DNA of 64,000 nt from Bacteroidales bacterium UBA5197 (GCA_002412885.1 DHVX01000062.1:309669-373668), one strand, 5' to 3'; counted from the first letter of the stretch, positions 1-9,705 are shown. The notes: generated by a model from the letters alone, not told the origin. Numbers and translations are program-made.

Positions 1-1694
1 ATCATCTGATTCCAGACTTTTTGCCCTTGCGCTATTTCGTCAAATTCCAATTCTACACTGGCCGTGAAGTTATAGTCAAGGATGTTCTCGAAATGCTGAA
101 CCAAAAAGCCAGTTACAACAGAACCAATGTCAGTAGGGAAGAGTTTTGATTTTTCCTGGCCTGTGTTTTCGGTTTTTACAACTTCTGATATTTTATTGCC
201 CTTGAGTTTGACTTGAGTAAAATCGCGCTGAACACCGGGGCGGTCTTCTTTTACCACATATTCCCGTTTCTGAATGGTTGAAATGGTCGGTGCGTAAGTC
301 GATGGCCGGCCGATTCCGAGTTCCTCGAGTTTTTTCACCAGACTGGCTTCGGTGTAACGGGGTGGTTGCTGCGAAAATTTCTGTGTCGAAAGCATTTCCG
401 AAAGATCGAGAATCTGCCCCGATTTAATCGGAGGCAACATTCCTTCGGTATCTTCATTGATTTCGTCATCGGTTGATTCAAGGTAAACTTTAAGAAAGCC
501 GTCAAACTTAATGACTTCGCCTTTGGCAACAAATTTTTCGGAAGTGGTTGAAATTGTAATGGTTACTGTTGTGCGTTCCAGTTCGGCATCGCTCATTTGC
601 GAAGCTATGGTTCTTTTCCAGATGAGATCATACAGCCTTTTTTGTGAAGCATCTCCGCCGGCTTCACGGTGATTCATATAGGTAGGTCTGATGGCTTCGT
701 GGGCTTCCTGGGCACCTTTGGTTTTGGTTGCGTATTGGCGGGTTTTTACATATTTCTCGCCAAAAGTGGATGTAATTTCCTCTTTCGCGAGGTCAATGGC
801 CATTTTTGAAAGATTCACAGAGTCGGTACGCATATAGGTAATGATACCTGCTTCGTAAAGCTGCTGAGCCACCAACATGGTTTTGGCAACCGAGAAACCC
901 AGTTTGCGACTGGCTTCCTGCTGAAGGGTTGAAGTGGTAAATGGCGGTGCCGGAGACTTTTTGGCTGGTTTGGTTTCAACATCACTAACGGTGTATTGAG
1001 CGCCAACACAGCTCTTCATAAAAGTGAGTGCCTCGGGCTTTTCAGGAAAACGCCGGTTTAGTTCTGCGGCAATCTTCGATTTTCCATCTTCTCCCTGAAT
1101 GGTAAAAGTTGCGGTAACGCGATAAGAATAGCTGCTTACAAATGCTTTGATTTCATCTTCGCGCTCAACAATCAGCCTTACAGCAACCGACTGCACCCGC
1201 CCGGCAGAAAGTGAGGGTTTTACTTTTCGCCACAAAACCGGAGAAATCTCAAAACCTACCAAACGATCCAAAACCCTGCGGGCTTGCTGGGCATCTACCA
1301 GATTTTTGTCGATGCTCCGTGGATTATTGATGGCTTCGGCAATGGCTGTTTTGGTAATTTCATGAAAAACAATTCGTTTGGTTTTCTTTTCATCCAATTC
1401 CAATGCTTCCGATAAATGCCATGATATGGCTTCTCCCTCACGGTCTTCATCGGAGGCAAGCCAAACCATCTCAGCTTCAGAAGCCAGTTTTTTCAATTCC
1501 TTGATAACTTTTACCTTATCGGAGGATATTTCGTACTGAGGTTTGAAATCATTTTCAATATCCACGCCAAGTTGCTTCTTCGAAAGATCCCTTACGTGGC
1601 CGAAACTTGATTTTACAATATAATCCTTTCCCAGAAAGCCTTCGATGGTTTTGGCTTTGGCGGGAGATTCAACAATTACAAGATTTTTTATCAT
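1..1694 (-). CDS. topA: DNA topoisomerase I (N-terminal ~565 residues; 3' end outside window)
   Basis: Type IA topoisomerase that relaxes negatively supercoiled DNA through a 5'-phosphotyrosine link. The protein starts MIKNLVIVESPAKAKTIEG, the typical TOPRIM opening of bacterial TopA, followed by FGHVRDL. The active-site motif ITYMRTDS is encoded around 825-845 with the catalytic Tyr near residue 287. The frame is open to base 1, so the C-terminal part, including any zinc ribbons, lies outside the window. The start ATG (1694-1692) is divergent from miaB with about 210 bp between them. Identification is firm; only the end is missing. Confidence 0.96.
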   Translation of the reverse strand, partial: MIKNLVIVESPAKAKTIEGFLGKDYIVKSSFGHVRDLSKKQLGVDIENDFKPQYEISSDKVKVIKELKKLASEAEMVWLASDEDREGEAISWHLSEALELDEKKTKRIVFHEITKTAIAEAINNPRSIDKNLVDAQQARRVLDRLVGFEISPVLWRKVKPSLSAGRVQSVAVRLIVEREDEIKAFVSSYSYRVTATFTIQGEDGKSKIAAELNRRFPEKPEALTFMKSCVGAQYTVSDVETKPAKKSPAPPFTTSTLQQEASRKLGFSVAKTMLVAQQLYEAGIITYMRTDSVNLSKMAIDLAKEEITSTFGEKYVKTRQYATKTKGAQEAHEAIRPTYMNHREAGGDASQKRLYDLIWKRTIASQMSDAELERTTVTITISTTSEKFVAKGEVIKFDGFLKVYLESTDDEINEDTEGMLPPIKSGQILDLSEMLSTQKFSQQPPRYTEASLVKKLEELGIGRPSTYAPTISTIQKREYVVKEDRPGVQRDFTQVKLKGNKISEVVKTENTGQEKSKLFPTDIGSVVTGFLVQHFENILDYNFTASVELEFDEIAQGQKVWNQM

Positions 1695-1846
1695 AGCTTT
1701 TACAATATTATCTTACCGAAATACATGTTTTTCAGCGTATTTCCGTTAAAAATGGGTGCAAAGTAACGCAATAAAAAAATAACCACATCGAAAAAATTGA
1801 TATATTATTTACAACAAATTAAGAATGAGGGGGTTCAAAAATGCTG

Positions 1847-1854
1847 TATTTTTG
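1847..1854 (+). promoter_or_regulatory. Putative -7 box upstream of miaB
   Basis: TATTTTTG fits the Bacteroidota -7 consensus TAnnTTTG and lies about 50 bp before the miaB ATG. No good -33 TTTG is seen at the usual distance, so this is a motif match only. Confidence 0.33.
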
Positions 1855-1904
1855 CATCCCTGTTGCAGAACAGGCATTTTGAATCCAATTTTTAAAGTCA
1901 AGCA

Positions 1905-3227
1905 ATGAACATCAAAAAGAAACTATATATAGAAACCTACGGTTGCCAGATGAACTTTTCTGACAGCCAGATTGTAGGTTCCATTATGACCGATCATGAG
2001 TTTGAAACTACCGATCAGATTGGTGAAGCGGACCTGATTTTTGTCAACACCTGTTCCATTCGCGACAATGCTGAAAAGCGTATAAGAGCGCGGCTAAAGG
2101 AGTTTAACAGGTATAAAAAGAAAAAACCCGGACTTATCATCGGGGTATTGGGTTGCATGGCTGAAAGATTAAAAGAGCAGCTGCTTGAAGAGGAAAAGAT
2201 GGTGGATGTGATTGTCGGACCTGACGCTTACCGCGATCTTCCGCGTTTGCTCAATCTGGCAGAATCAGGACAAAAGGCAATTAATGTCATACTTTCGGCC
2301 GACGAAACCTATGCCGATATTGATCCGGTGAGGCTTGAAAGCAATGGAGTATCGGCTTTTATTTCGATAATGAGAGGTTGTGAGAACTTTTGCACATATT
2401 GTGTGGTGCCATTTACCCGTGGCAAAGAGCGCAGTCGTGAGCCTGAAACCATCATAAAAGAAGCACGGGGTCTTTTTGAGCAGGGATATCGCGAAGTAAC
2501 CTTGCTCGGGCAGAATGTAAATTCATATAAAAATGAAGCCGGTATTGGTTTTCCGGGCTTGATGGAATTGGTGGCTTCAATCAGTCCGCAGCTTCGGGTG
2601 CGATTTGCTACCTCTCATCCCAAAGATTTATCTGATGAGCTTTTAAAAGTTATGGCAGCCCATCCGAATATTTGCCGGTCGATTCATTTGCCGGTGCAGT
2701 CGGGAAGTGACGCTATGCTGAAGTTGATGAACAGAAAATACACCAAAAAGTGGTATCTGGGGCGTATTGAAGCCATCATGAAATATTTGCCGGATTGTGC
2801 ACTTTCAACCGATATCATTGCTGGTTTCTGCAACGAAACAGAAGAAGATCACATGGAAACCATGCAGCTGATGGAAAAGGTTGGCTACGATTATGCCTAC
2901 ATGTTTAAATATTCCGAAAGACCCGATACCCTTGCTGCACGAAAGTATAAGGACAATGTTCCGGAAGAAGTAAAAAGCCTCAGATTGCAGCAGATTATCG
3001 ATTTGCAGCAAAAGCTTTCGCTGAAAAGCAACAAAGCCGATATTGGTAAAACCTTTGAAGTGCTGGTTGAAAGCATATCACGCAAATCAGGCGAAGAACT
3101 GGCAGGACGCAACAGTCAGAATAAAGTCGTGGTATTTCCGAAAGGCAGTTTTAAGCCCGGCGATTATGTAAACGTGAAGATAGAGTCATGCACGACTGCC
3201 ACCCTCAAAGGAACATTTGTTGCATAA
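1905..3227 (+). CDS. miaB: tRNA-2-methylthio-N6-dimethylallyladenosine synthase MiaB
   Basis: Radical-SAM methylthiotransferase that converts i6A37 to ms2i6A37 in tRNAs reading UNN codons. The N-terminal UPF0004 domain has the auxiliary-cluster cysteines C14 (YGCQMN), C50 (NTCSIR) and C84 (LGCMAER). The radical-SAM CxxxCxxC is C159/C163/C166 in RGCENFCTYC, and a TRAM-like domain occupies roughly the last 65 residues. The 440-residue length is normal. It is transcribed away from topA and appears monocistronic. MiaB is preferred over the paralogue MtaB because of the opening YIETYGCQMN and the full TRAM tail. Confidence 0.95.
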   Translation: MNIKKKLYIETYGCQMNFSDSQIVGSIMTDHEFETTDQIGEADLIFVNTCSIRDNAEKRIRARLKEFNRYKKKKPGLIIGVLGCMAERLKEQLLEEEKMVDVIVGPDAYRDLPRLLNLAESGQKAINVILSADETYADIDPVRLESNGVSAFISIMRGCENFCTYCVVPFTRGKERSREPETIIKEARGLFEQGYREVTLLGQNVNSYKNEAGIGFPGLMELVASISPQLRVRFATSHPKDLSDELLKVMAAHPNICRSIHLPVQSGSDAMLKLMNRKYTKKWYLGRIEAIMKYLPDCALSTDIIAGFCNETEEDHMETMQLMEKVGYDYAYMFKYSERPDTLAARKYKDNVPEEVKSLRLQQIIDLQQKLSLKSNKADIGKTFEVLVESISRKSGEELAGRNSQNKVVVFPKGSFKPGDYVNVKIESCTTATLKGTFVA

Positions 3228-3372
3228 CAATGCCCCGGTTGAATGATTAATCACACACAAGTTATTAAGGTATAATAATCTTGGTGTGGCTGGAATCCAT
3301 GGAAATTCAGACTAAATACTGAATTTAAGTCCTATACAGAACTTAAATCCCTTATAGAACAAAAACAAATTG

Positions 3373-3380
3373 TATTTTTG
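3373..3380 (+). promoter_or_regulatory. Putative -7 box upstream of the polysaccharide export operon
   Basis: TATTTTTG (TAnnTTTG) followed by CATTG, about 150 bp before the Wza-like start. It is nearly the same ten-base string as the one before miaB. The -33 element is not convincing. The rest of the 300-bp gap after miaB shows no other structure. Confidence 0.33.
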
Positions 3381-3526
3381 CATTGTCAACTGAAACTGAG
3401 AGCCTCAGAGTTCTTAAATGCTTTTTTAAACTTAAACATTGAAAATATTCTTGTTGGCTTAGTTCATTTATTGTGTTTACTAAAGCATGAATTATTTTAA
3501 AATTGTCCTACATCAACGATTACTTT

Positions 3527-4291
3527 ATGAGAAAACTCCTTCTTTTTTTTTCCGTTTTAATACTATTGGGCTCCTGCGTATCGCTTAAGAGGGTTAAATA
3601 TATTCAGGATATAGCCTCAAGTGAGCAATCCGACACAACATATTATCAGGCAAAGGCGCCCGATTACAAAATTCAGACTGGCGATCATCTTCACATTGAT
3701 GTAAAGAATATTGATCCCAAAAACATGAATCCGTTTCAGTCAAATACAAATGTAAATATTCAGACTCAATCTGAGGCCGGGGTTTACCTTAACAGTTATC
3801 AGGTAAGCGATTCGGGTAATATTGATTTTCCGCTGGTAGGCAAAGTTGATGTTGTGGGGAAAACGGTTTTCGAGGTTCAGAGCAATCTTCAGCAAATAGT
3901 GAATGAGTTTTTTCAACTAACTACTGTAAGCGTAAAACTGATAAATTTCAGGATAAGTCTTCTTGGAGAGGTTATGCGTCCCGGAACTTACATGGTTTAC
4001 CAGAACCAGTTAAATGTATTTCAGGCGATTAGTATGGGGGGCGACCTTACCAATTATGCGAACCGTAAAGAAGTCAGTATTATCAGGAAAACAGAAAAAG
4101 GCACCAGCGTTTACAAAATTAACCTTCTTAGTTCCCAATTGCTGAACTCTCCTGTTTATTACCTCCAACCCGGCGATATCGTTTATATAGAGCCGCTGAG
4201 TGGTAAGAATTTCACCTTTACAGCATTCCCATATGCCATCATATTCTCAACAATATCTACTACATTGTTGATTCTGAACTTTATAAAATAA
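3527..4291 (+). CDS. Polysaccharide export outer-membrane lipoprotein (Wza/BexD-like)
   Basis: Outer-membrane lipoprotein of the Wza family, which forms the exit channel for capsular or exopolysaccharide. I place the start at the ATG at 3527, giving MRKLLLFFSVLILLGSC with the lipobox ending at Cys17. A longer TTG reading from 3503 would put eight residues before the signal peptide. A Poly_export domain (YKIQTGDHLHIDV and onward) is followed by a SLBB-type segment (ISLLGEVMRPGTY). The C-terminal hydrophobic helix (FPYAIIFSTISTTLLIL) matches the membrane-spanning helix of this family. The wzc-like kinase starts 8 bp downstream, so they form one operon. Confidence 0.9.
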   Translation: MRKLLLFFSVLILLGSCVSLKRVKYIQDIASSEQSDTTYYQAKAPDYKIQTGDHLHIDVKNIDPKNMNPFQSNTNVNIQTQSEAGVYLNSYQVSDSGNIDFPLVGKVDVVGKTVFEVQSNLQQIVNEFFQLTTVSVKLINFRISLLGEVMRPGTYMVYQNQLNVFQAISMGGDLTNYANRKEVSIIRKTEKGTSVYKINLLSSQLLNSPVYYLQPGDIVYIEPLSGKNFTFTAFPYAIIFSTISTTLLILNFIK

Positions 4292-4299
4292 GCACAACC

Positions 4300-6759
4300 G
4301 TGGAAAATTACATAAAAGAAATAAATCAGGAAGAATCGGTTGATTTTAAACAACTGTTCTTTAAGTTTTACAGATACTGGTATCTGTTTATCATTACAAT
4401 TTTTACTGCACTTACCATAGCCTTCCTCTTTAATAAATATACTGAGCCGATTTATAAAGTCGCTACAACAGTAATGATTAAAGATGATAAGTCGGGTTTC
4501 GATCCTCAGGCTATGCTCGGACTTGGTAACCTCAGAGGAGCCCAGAATCTTGAAAACGAAATAGGTGTTTTGAAATCCAGGTCCCTGATAACAAGATCAA
4601 TAAAGTCTTTGGATTTTAATATTTCGTATTTCCTTGAAGATAATTTCGTTACACGGGAGTTATATACCAAATCTCCTTTTACGGTTTTGTTTGATACTGC
4701 CAGTCTGCAGCCGACTGGCGTACGGTTTTCCCTGGTAATATTGCCTGATAATCAATTTTCACTTTCCTCTGAAGGAGAATTGGCAAGTCTTTATAGTTAC
4801 TCAAAGGATAAGGCGGTCGAAGGCTCGGAGGTGAACCTTAAGTTGAGTGGCACCTACAAGTTTGGGCAGGAGATAAAAAGCGAGAACCACAACTTTAAAG
4901 TATTGCTCAATACCAATTATATTCCAAAGGAGCACCTGAATAAGAAGATGATTTTCGTTTTCAATAAAACAACAGATCTTGTTCAGGCGTTTTCGGGCTT
5001 TACCATTGAGCCCATAAACCGGGAGTCTTCCATTGTTGAAATTTCAATGAAAAATCCAAATCCTGAAAAGGCTGCTGATTTTTTGAATATGCTTACTTTG
5101 GTTTATCTGCAGCGTAGCCTCGAAAAGAAAAACCAGATTGCAACAAATACAATCAATTTTATTGATGAACAGCTTCTTGGAATTACCGATTCATTGCAAT
5201 TGGCAGAGTCAAATCTCCAGCAATTCAGAACCACCAACGAAGTTATGAATTTCGATTTCCAGACAGAACAGGTTTTTACCATGATGAAAGAACTGGAAAA
5301 CAAGAAAGCGGAATTGATAGTTAAGAACAAGTATTATGTTTATTTGCAGGACTATTTAATAAGAGACGGAGGAGATATTGACGGCTTGACGGTTCCATCA
5401 TCCATGGGAATTGACGATCCGGTTCTTGCCACATTGATCAACGAGCTTACCAGACTCTATGCCGAACGTGGCGAAGCGCTGATGACGGCCCGTGAAAAGA
5501 ATCCGATTATTGCATCATTCGACGACCGGATCAGAATCAACAAGAAAACACTGGAAGAGAACATCAAAAATATTATAAATACTTCAGCCATTGCAATCAG
5601 GGATATCGATAGCCGAATCAGATCTTTATCTTCAAGAATCAACCAGCTACCGGGAACCCAGCGCGCTTTGTTTGGCATTGAACGAAAATTCAAACTCAAC
5701 GACGCCATATACACTTATCTGCTCGAGAAAAGATCAGAAGCTCAGATTACCCGCGCATCAAACCTGCCTGATAATGAAGTTATCGACAACGCGGTAATTG
5801 ATAAAATCCAACCGGTATTTCCCAAAAAAACACTCAATTATACCATTGCACTTTTACTGGGTCTTGTTTTTCCGGTGATATATGTAATGGGTAAAGACTA
5901 CCTCAACGACAAAATTCTTGACAAGAAAGATCTGGAGCAGCTTACCTCCATTCCGCTGGTCGGACACATTATCCACAACAACAAGGACAGCAATATTGTT
6001 GTTGCTGAATTTCCGAAATCATCGATTGCCGAATCATTCAGATCTGTCAGAACCAATCTGGGCTATTTTGCAAAAGGCAAAGATAAGCAAGTGATATTGG
6101 TAACCTCAACCATGGTAAGCGAAGGAAAGACTTTTACATCAATAAATCTGGCATCTATTTTTGCACTTTATGGTAAGAAAACCCTGTTGATGGGTTATGA
6201 TCTTCGTAAGCCTAAAATTTATCAGGACTTCGGACTCACAAATACCGAAGGGATAAGTTCATTCCTGATTAGCCGGAGCGACGTAAGGAGTGTTATTCAG
6301 AAATCACCGCTCGATAATCTTGACGTAATGATGGCTGGGCCAATTCCTCCAAATCCGGCAGAACTTATAGCATCGGATCGCAATAATGAATTAATGGAAA
6401 CGCTGAAGGAGATGTATGATTTTATTGTAATTGACACTCCTCCGGTCGGGCTGGTAACTGATGCGTTCCTTTTGATGAAATATACCGATGTAAATGTTTT
6501 TGTTGTTCGCCAGAATTACACAAACAAAAAAGTGTTTGGAGCTATCATTTCTGACATTGAAAAGCGCAACATTCCCAATATGGCCATATTGGTCAATGAT
6601 GTGAAAATGGACAGGGGTTCAGATGGCTATGGTTATGGCTACGGCTATGGTTATGGCTATGGCTACGGCTATGGCTACGGCTACGGCTATGGTTATTACA
6701 CCGACGATCAGGAACCTCAGAAAAAGGGAGTAATCGACAACCTTTTCGGAAAATCTTAG
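4300..6759 (+). CDS. Wzc-like tyrosine autokinase / polysaccharide co-polymerase with Gly-Tyr tail
   Basis: Bacterial tyrosine kinase fused to a chain-length determinant, controlling polymerisation and export of surface polysaccharide. A Wzz domain starts near residue 15, with TM1 about 27-45 and TM2 about 508-528. The cytoplasmic BY-kinase has Walker A (SEGKT, Lys610), Walker A' (GYDLRKPK, Asp634) and Walker B (VIDTPP, Asp712). The start is GTG at 4300, 8 bp after the Wza stop. The tail carries twelve consecutive Gly-Tyr pairs (DNA 6625-6696) in place of the usual scattered Tyr cluster that is autophosphorylated. Length 819 residues is normal for the Bacteroidota fused form. Confidence 0.93.
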   Translation: MENYIKEINQEESVDFKQLFFKFYRYWYLFIITIFTALTIAFLFNKYTEPIYKVATTVMIKDDKSGFDPQAMLGLGNLRGAQNLENEIGVLKSRSLITRSIKSLDFNISYFLEDNFVTRELYTKSPFTVLFDTASLQPTGVRFSLVILPDNQFSLSSEGELASLYSYSKDKAVEGSEVNLKLSGTYKFGQEIKSENHNFKVLLNTNYIPKEHLNKKMIFVFNKTTDLVQAFSGFTIEPINRESSIVEISMKNPNPEKAADFLNMLTLVYLQRSLEKKNQIATNTINFIDEQLLGITDSLQLAESNLQQFRTTNEVMNFDFQTEQVFTMMKELENKKAELIVKNKYYVYLQDYLIRDGGDIDGLTVPSSMGIDDPVLATLINELTRLYAERGEALMTAREKNPIIASFDDRIRINKKTLEENIKNIINTSAIAIRDIDSRIRSLSSRINQLPGTQRALFGIERKFKLNDAIYTYLLEKRSEAQITRASNLPDNEVIDNAVIDKIQPVFPKKTLNYTIALLLGLVFPVIYVMGKDYLNDKILDKKDLEQLTSIPLVGHIIHNNKDSNIVVAEFPKSSIAESFRSVRTNLGYFAKGKDKQVILVTSTMVSEGKTFTSINLASIFALYGKKTLLMGYDLRKPKIYQDFGLTNTEGISSFLISRSDVRSVIQKSPLDNLDVMMAGPIPPNPAELIASDRNNELMETLKEMYDFIVIDTPPVGLVTDAFLLMKYTDVNVFVVRQNYTNKKVFGAIISDIEKRNIPNMAILVNDVKMDRGSDGYGYGYGYGYGYGYGYGYGYGYGYYTDDQEPQKKGVIDNLFGKS
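6625..6696 (+). repeat. Twelve-unit Gly-Tyr codon repeat in the wzc-like tail
   Basis: Twelve 6-bp units of GGY-TAY in a row. Both third positions vary (GGC/GGT, TAT/TAC), so the DNA is imperfect while the protein repeat is exact. This points to selection on the peptide as well as slippage. Confidence 0.9.
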
Positions 6760-6778
6760 TGACATTCTTTTGTAATCA

Positions 6779-6802
6779 GGAGCCACAGTTTTTGTGGCTT
6801 TC
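6779..6802 (+). terminator. Hairpin after the Wzc-like gene
   Basis: AGCCACA (6781-6787) pairs with TGTGGCT (6793-6799) around a short T-rich loop, followed by only two more T residues. It lies 20 bp after the kinase stop. A weak intrinsic terminator or pause site; the short U-run lowers confidence. Confidence 0.45.
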
Positions 6803-6844
6803 CTGCATGGATTGAACTGTCCCTGAATCAAAAAAATTGTGTTA

Positions 6845-6852
6845 GTTTTGCA
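6845..6852 (+). promoter_or_regulatory. Putative -7 box upstream of cysC
   Basis: TAGTTTTG followed by CAA fits TAnnTTTG and lies 23 bp before the cysC ATG, after the hairpin at 6779-6802. It suggests cysCDN has its own promoter. No clear -33. Confidence 0.35.
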
Positions 6853-6875
6853 ACTGCTTTCCTTTTGAGTGTATT

Positions 6876-7457
6876 ATGAATAATCCAGAAACCTTCCGTA
6901 AATCAATGGAGCGTAAGCTTGGTCAGCAGGCAAAAGTGTTGTGGCTGACGGGGCTTCCCTGCTCGGGCAAAACCACTCTGGGACTTGGACTGGAATCGTT
7001 ACTACTCGAAAAGGGCTTCACAGTCAGAATGCTTGATGGTGACATTACCCGCAGAGGTTTGTGCAGCGATCTGGGTTTTTCGGCGGCTGACCGGACGGAG
7101 AATATTCGCCGTGTAGCCGAAGTCTCGCGCCTGCTTGCCGATTCAGGCATCATTACAATTAATGCGTTTATTACACCTACTGATGAACTCCGGCAAATGG
7201 CTGCCGATATCATCGGTCGTGAAACTTTCATTAGTATTTACATTGATGCACCTCTTCACATTTGCGAAAAACGAGATGTAAAAGGAATGTATCGAAAAGC
7301 CAGACTCGGGCAATTGCCTGATTTTACAGGCGTAAGTTCGCCTTTTTATCCGCCCGCAAATTCAGATTTTACCATCAATACAGCGGAATCAACACCCGAT
7401 CAGAATATTCAGGAGTTGCTCCGGTTTATATTACCCAAAATTAATTTCATACCATGA
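6876..7457 (+). CDS. cysC: Adenylyl-sulfate kinase (APS kinase)
   Basis: Phosphorylates APS to PAPS, the sulfate donor for sulfotransferases and for PAPS reductase. P-loop GLPCSGKTT (Lys32), the APS-site motif MLDGDITRRGL and the segment NAFITPTDELR are visible. In the usual family motif (FISP) the phospho-site position is Ser; here it is Thr. Length 193 residues is standard. The stop overlaps the cysD start (ATGA), so the two are translationally coupled. It lies directly after the polysaccharide export pair, and no cysH or sulfite reductase follows. Confidence 0.93.
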   Translation: MNNPETFRKSMERKLGQQAKVLWLTGLPCSGKTTLGLGLESLLLEKGFTVRMLDGDITRRGLCSDLGFSAADRTENIRRVAEVSRLLADSGIITINAFITPTDELRQMAADIIGRETFISIYIDAPLHICEKRDVKGMYRKARLGQLPDFTGVSSPFYPPANSDFTINTAESTPDQNIQELLRFILPKINFIP

Positions 7458-8362
7458 CCAAGAATCGAATACTGAGTCACCTTGATGAGCTGGAGTATGA
7501 ATCCATTTACGTAATCCGTGAAGTAGCCGCGCAGTTTGAAAGACCTGTGCTGTTGTTTTCTGGAGGAAAAGATTCAATAATCATGACCCATCTGGCTATG
7601 AAGGCATTCTGGCCTGCGAAATTGCCATTCCCATTGCTTCATATTGATACCGGCCATAATTTTATTGAAACTATGGTTTACAGAGATAATATGGTAAAAA
7701 AGCTTGGGGCATCACTTATAGTTGGTTCGGTTCAGGAAAGTATCAATAATGGACGGGTAGTCGAAGAGCGAGGCCCTATGGCCAGTCGTAATCTGCTGCA
7801 AACCACCACACTGCTCGATACTTTAGAGAAGTATAAATTTGATGCTGCAATGGGTGGAGGTCGCCGCGACGAAGAGAAAGCCCGCGCCAAAGAACGCTTT
7901 TTTTCGCACCGTGACGAATTCGGGCAATGGGATCCTAAAAATCAACGCCCCGAACTCTGGAACATATTCAACGGTCGTAAAAATCAGGGAGAACATTTCA
8001 GGGTATTTCCAATCAGCAACTGGACAGAAATGGATGTATGGCAATATATTCTGAAAGAGAATATTGAACTCCCTGAAATCTATTTTACCCATCAGCGCGA
8101 AGTCTTTAACCGCGATGGAGTATGGCTTGCCAAAGCTCCTTTTATGACACTCAAGGATGGTGAGACTTTTGAAGTTAAGACTGTCCGCTGCAGAACCATC
8201 GGCGATATCAGTTGTACTGGCCTTACCCTTTCTGAAGCCAATTCGCTCGAAGAAATTATTGCTGAAATCGCTGCTACACGGGTAACTGAAAGGGGAGGAA
8301 GAGCTGACGATATGAGGTCGGAAGCTGCCATGGAGGACCGTAAAAAAGAAGGATATTTCTAG
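7454..8362 (+). CDS. cysD: Sulfate adenylyltransferase subunit 2
   Basis: Catalytic ATP-pyrophosphatase subunit of ATP sulfurylase, forming APS from sulfate and ATP together with CysN. The PP-loop motif LLFSGGKDSIIM is near residue 34, and the C-terminal segment KTVRCRTIGDISCTG is typical of CysD. The length of 302 residues matches E. coli CysD. The start ATG overlaps the cysC stop by 4 bp. Confidence 0.96.
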   Translation: MTKNRILSHLDELEYESIYVIREVAAQFERPVLLFSGGKDSIIMTHLAMKAFWPAKLPFPLLHIDTGHNFIETMVYRDNMVKKLGASLIVGSVQESINNGRVVEERGPMASRNLLQTTTLLDTLEKYKFDAAMGGGRRDEEKARAKERFFSHRDEFGQWDPKNQRPELWNIFNGRKNQGEHFRVFPISNWTEMDVWQYILKENIELPEIYFTHQREVFNRDGVWLAKAPFMTLKDGETFEVKTVRCRTIGDISCTGLTLSEANSLEEIIAEIAATRVTERGGRADDMRSEAAMEDRKKEGYF

Positions 8363-8430
8363 CCCTCAAAACAGCCGGACAATAAGTTTTGCAACGGAAA
8401 ACTAATTTTCATTAAAGTTAAGATTTGATT

Positions 8431-9705
8431 ATGAGTGAGTTCTCAACAAACGGATACCTCGATATGGAATTGCTTCGCTTCACAACCGCGGGCAGTGTTG
8501 ATGATGGCAAAAGCACATTGATCGGGCGATTGCTTTACGACAGTAAATCCATTTTTGAAGATCAGCTTGAAGCGGTAAAACGCGCCAGCATCCGCCGTGG
8601 CAATGAGCATATCGATCTTGCACTGCTCACCGACGGACTCAGGGCTGAACGCGAGCAGGGAATTACCATTGATGTTGCTTACCGCTATTTTGCTACCCCC
8701 AAACGCAAGTTCATTATTGCCGATACTCCCGGGCATATTCAATACACACGCAATATGGTGACCGGCGCATCAACTGCAAATGCCGCCATAATCCTGATTG
8801 ATGCCCGCAATGGGTTAACCGAACAAACAAGACGACATTCTTATATTGCTTCTCTGCTCAGGATTCCGCACGTTATCATCTGCATCAACAAAATGGACCT
8901 GATGGATTTCAGTGAACAACGATTTAACGAAATCAAGGCTGATTTTATAGATTTTGCCGGAGTCATTCAGTTGGTTGACTATACATTTGTGCCAATCAGC
9001 GCGCTTCTGGGCGATAATGTTGTTGATGCTTCCGTAAATATGCCATGGTACGATGGCGGCACGCTCAGGCATGTGCTGGAAACTCTGGAAATTGGCAACG
9101 ACAATAACCTGGTTGATCCAAGATTCCCGGTTCAATACGTTATCAGACCATTATCGGATGAGTTTCATGATTATCGCGGTTATGCCGGAAGAGTTGCCGG
9201 TGGCATATTTAAGCCCGGCGATGAAGTGGTAGTGCTTCCTTCAATGCTTAAAACCCGCATCAAGTCAATTGACAGGTACAATGGCCCCTGCGAAGAAGCC
9301 TGGGCTCCGATGTCAGTTACTTTTACGCTCGACGATGATATCGACATCAGTCGCGGAGATATGCTTGCAAAAGCAGATAACCTTCCAATAGCCACTCAGG
9401 ATGTTGATATGATGATGTGCTGGATGAGCGAACAACCCATGCAGCTCAATGGTAAATATGCCATTAAGCATACAACCCGCGATGTTCGCTGTGTTATTAA
9501 ATCTGTGAATTATAAGGTTAATGTCAGCACACTTGAGCACATACACGATGGCTCAAATGTTGGGTTAAATGACATTGCTTCTGTTTCAATAAGAACCACC
9601 AAACCGCTGTTTGTAGATTCATATTCCAAAAACAGAAGAACAGGCTCTCTCATTATTATTGACGAAGCAACCAACCGCACGGTAGGTGTTGGAATGGTAT
9701 TGTAA
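8431..9705 (+). CDS. cysN: Sulfate adenylyltransferase subunit 1 (GTPase)
   Basis: Regulatory GTPase of ATP sulfurylase, related to EF-Tu, which couples GTP hydrolysis to APS synthesis. G1 is GSVDDGKST, G3 is DTPGH and G4 is NKMD, followed by two beta-barrel domains. I start at the ATG at 8431 rather than the in-frame TTG at 8425. It is about 50 residues shorter than E. coli CysN, which is usual for unfused versions. It lacks a C-terminal APS kinase domain, consistent with the separate cysC upstream. It is the last gene of the cysCDN unit. Confidence 0.95.
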   Translation: MSEFSTNGYLDMELLRFTTAGSVDDGKSTLIGRLLYDSKSIFEDQLEAVKRASIRRGNEHIDLALLTDGLRAEREQGITIDVAYRYFATPKRKFIIADTPGHIQYTRNMVTGASTANAAIILIDARNGLTEQTRRHSYIASLLRIPHVIICINKMDLMDFSEQRFNEIKADFIDFAGVIQLVDYTFVPISALLGDNVVDASVNMPWYDGGTLRHVLETLEIGNDNNLVDPRFPVQYVIRPLSDEFHDYRGYAGRVAGGIFKPGDEVVVLPSMLKTRIKSIDRYNGPCEEAWAPMSVTFTLDDDIDISRGDMLAKADNLPIATQDVDMMMCWMSEQPMQLNGKYAIKHTTRDVRCVIKSVNYKVNVSTLEHIHDGSNVGLNDIASVSIRTTKPLFVDSYSKNRRTGSLIIIDEATNRTVGVGMVL

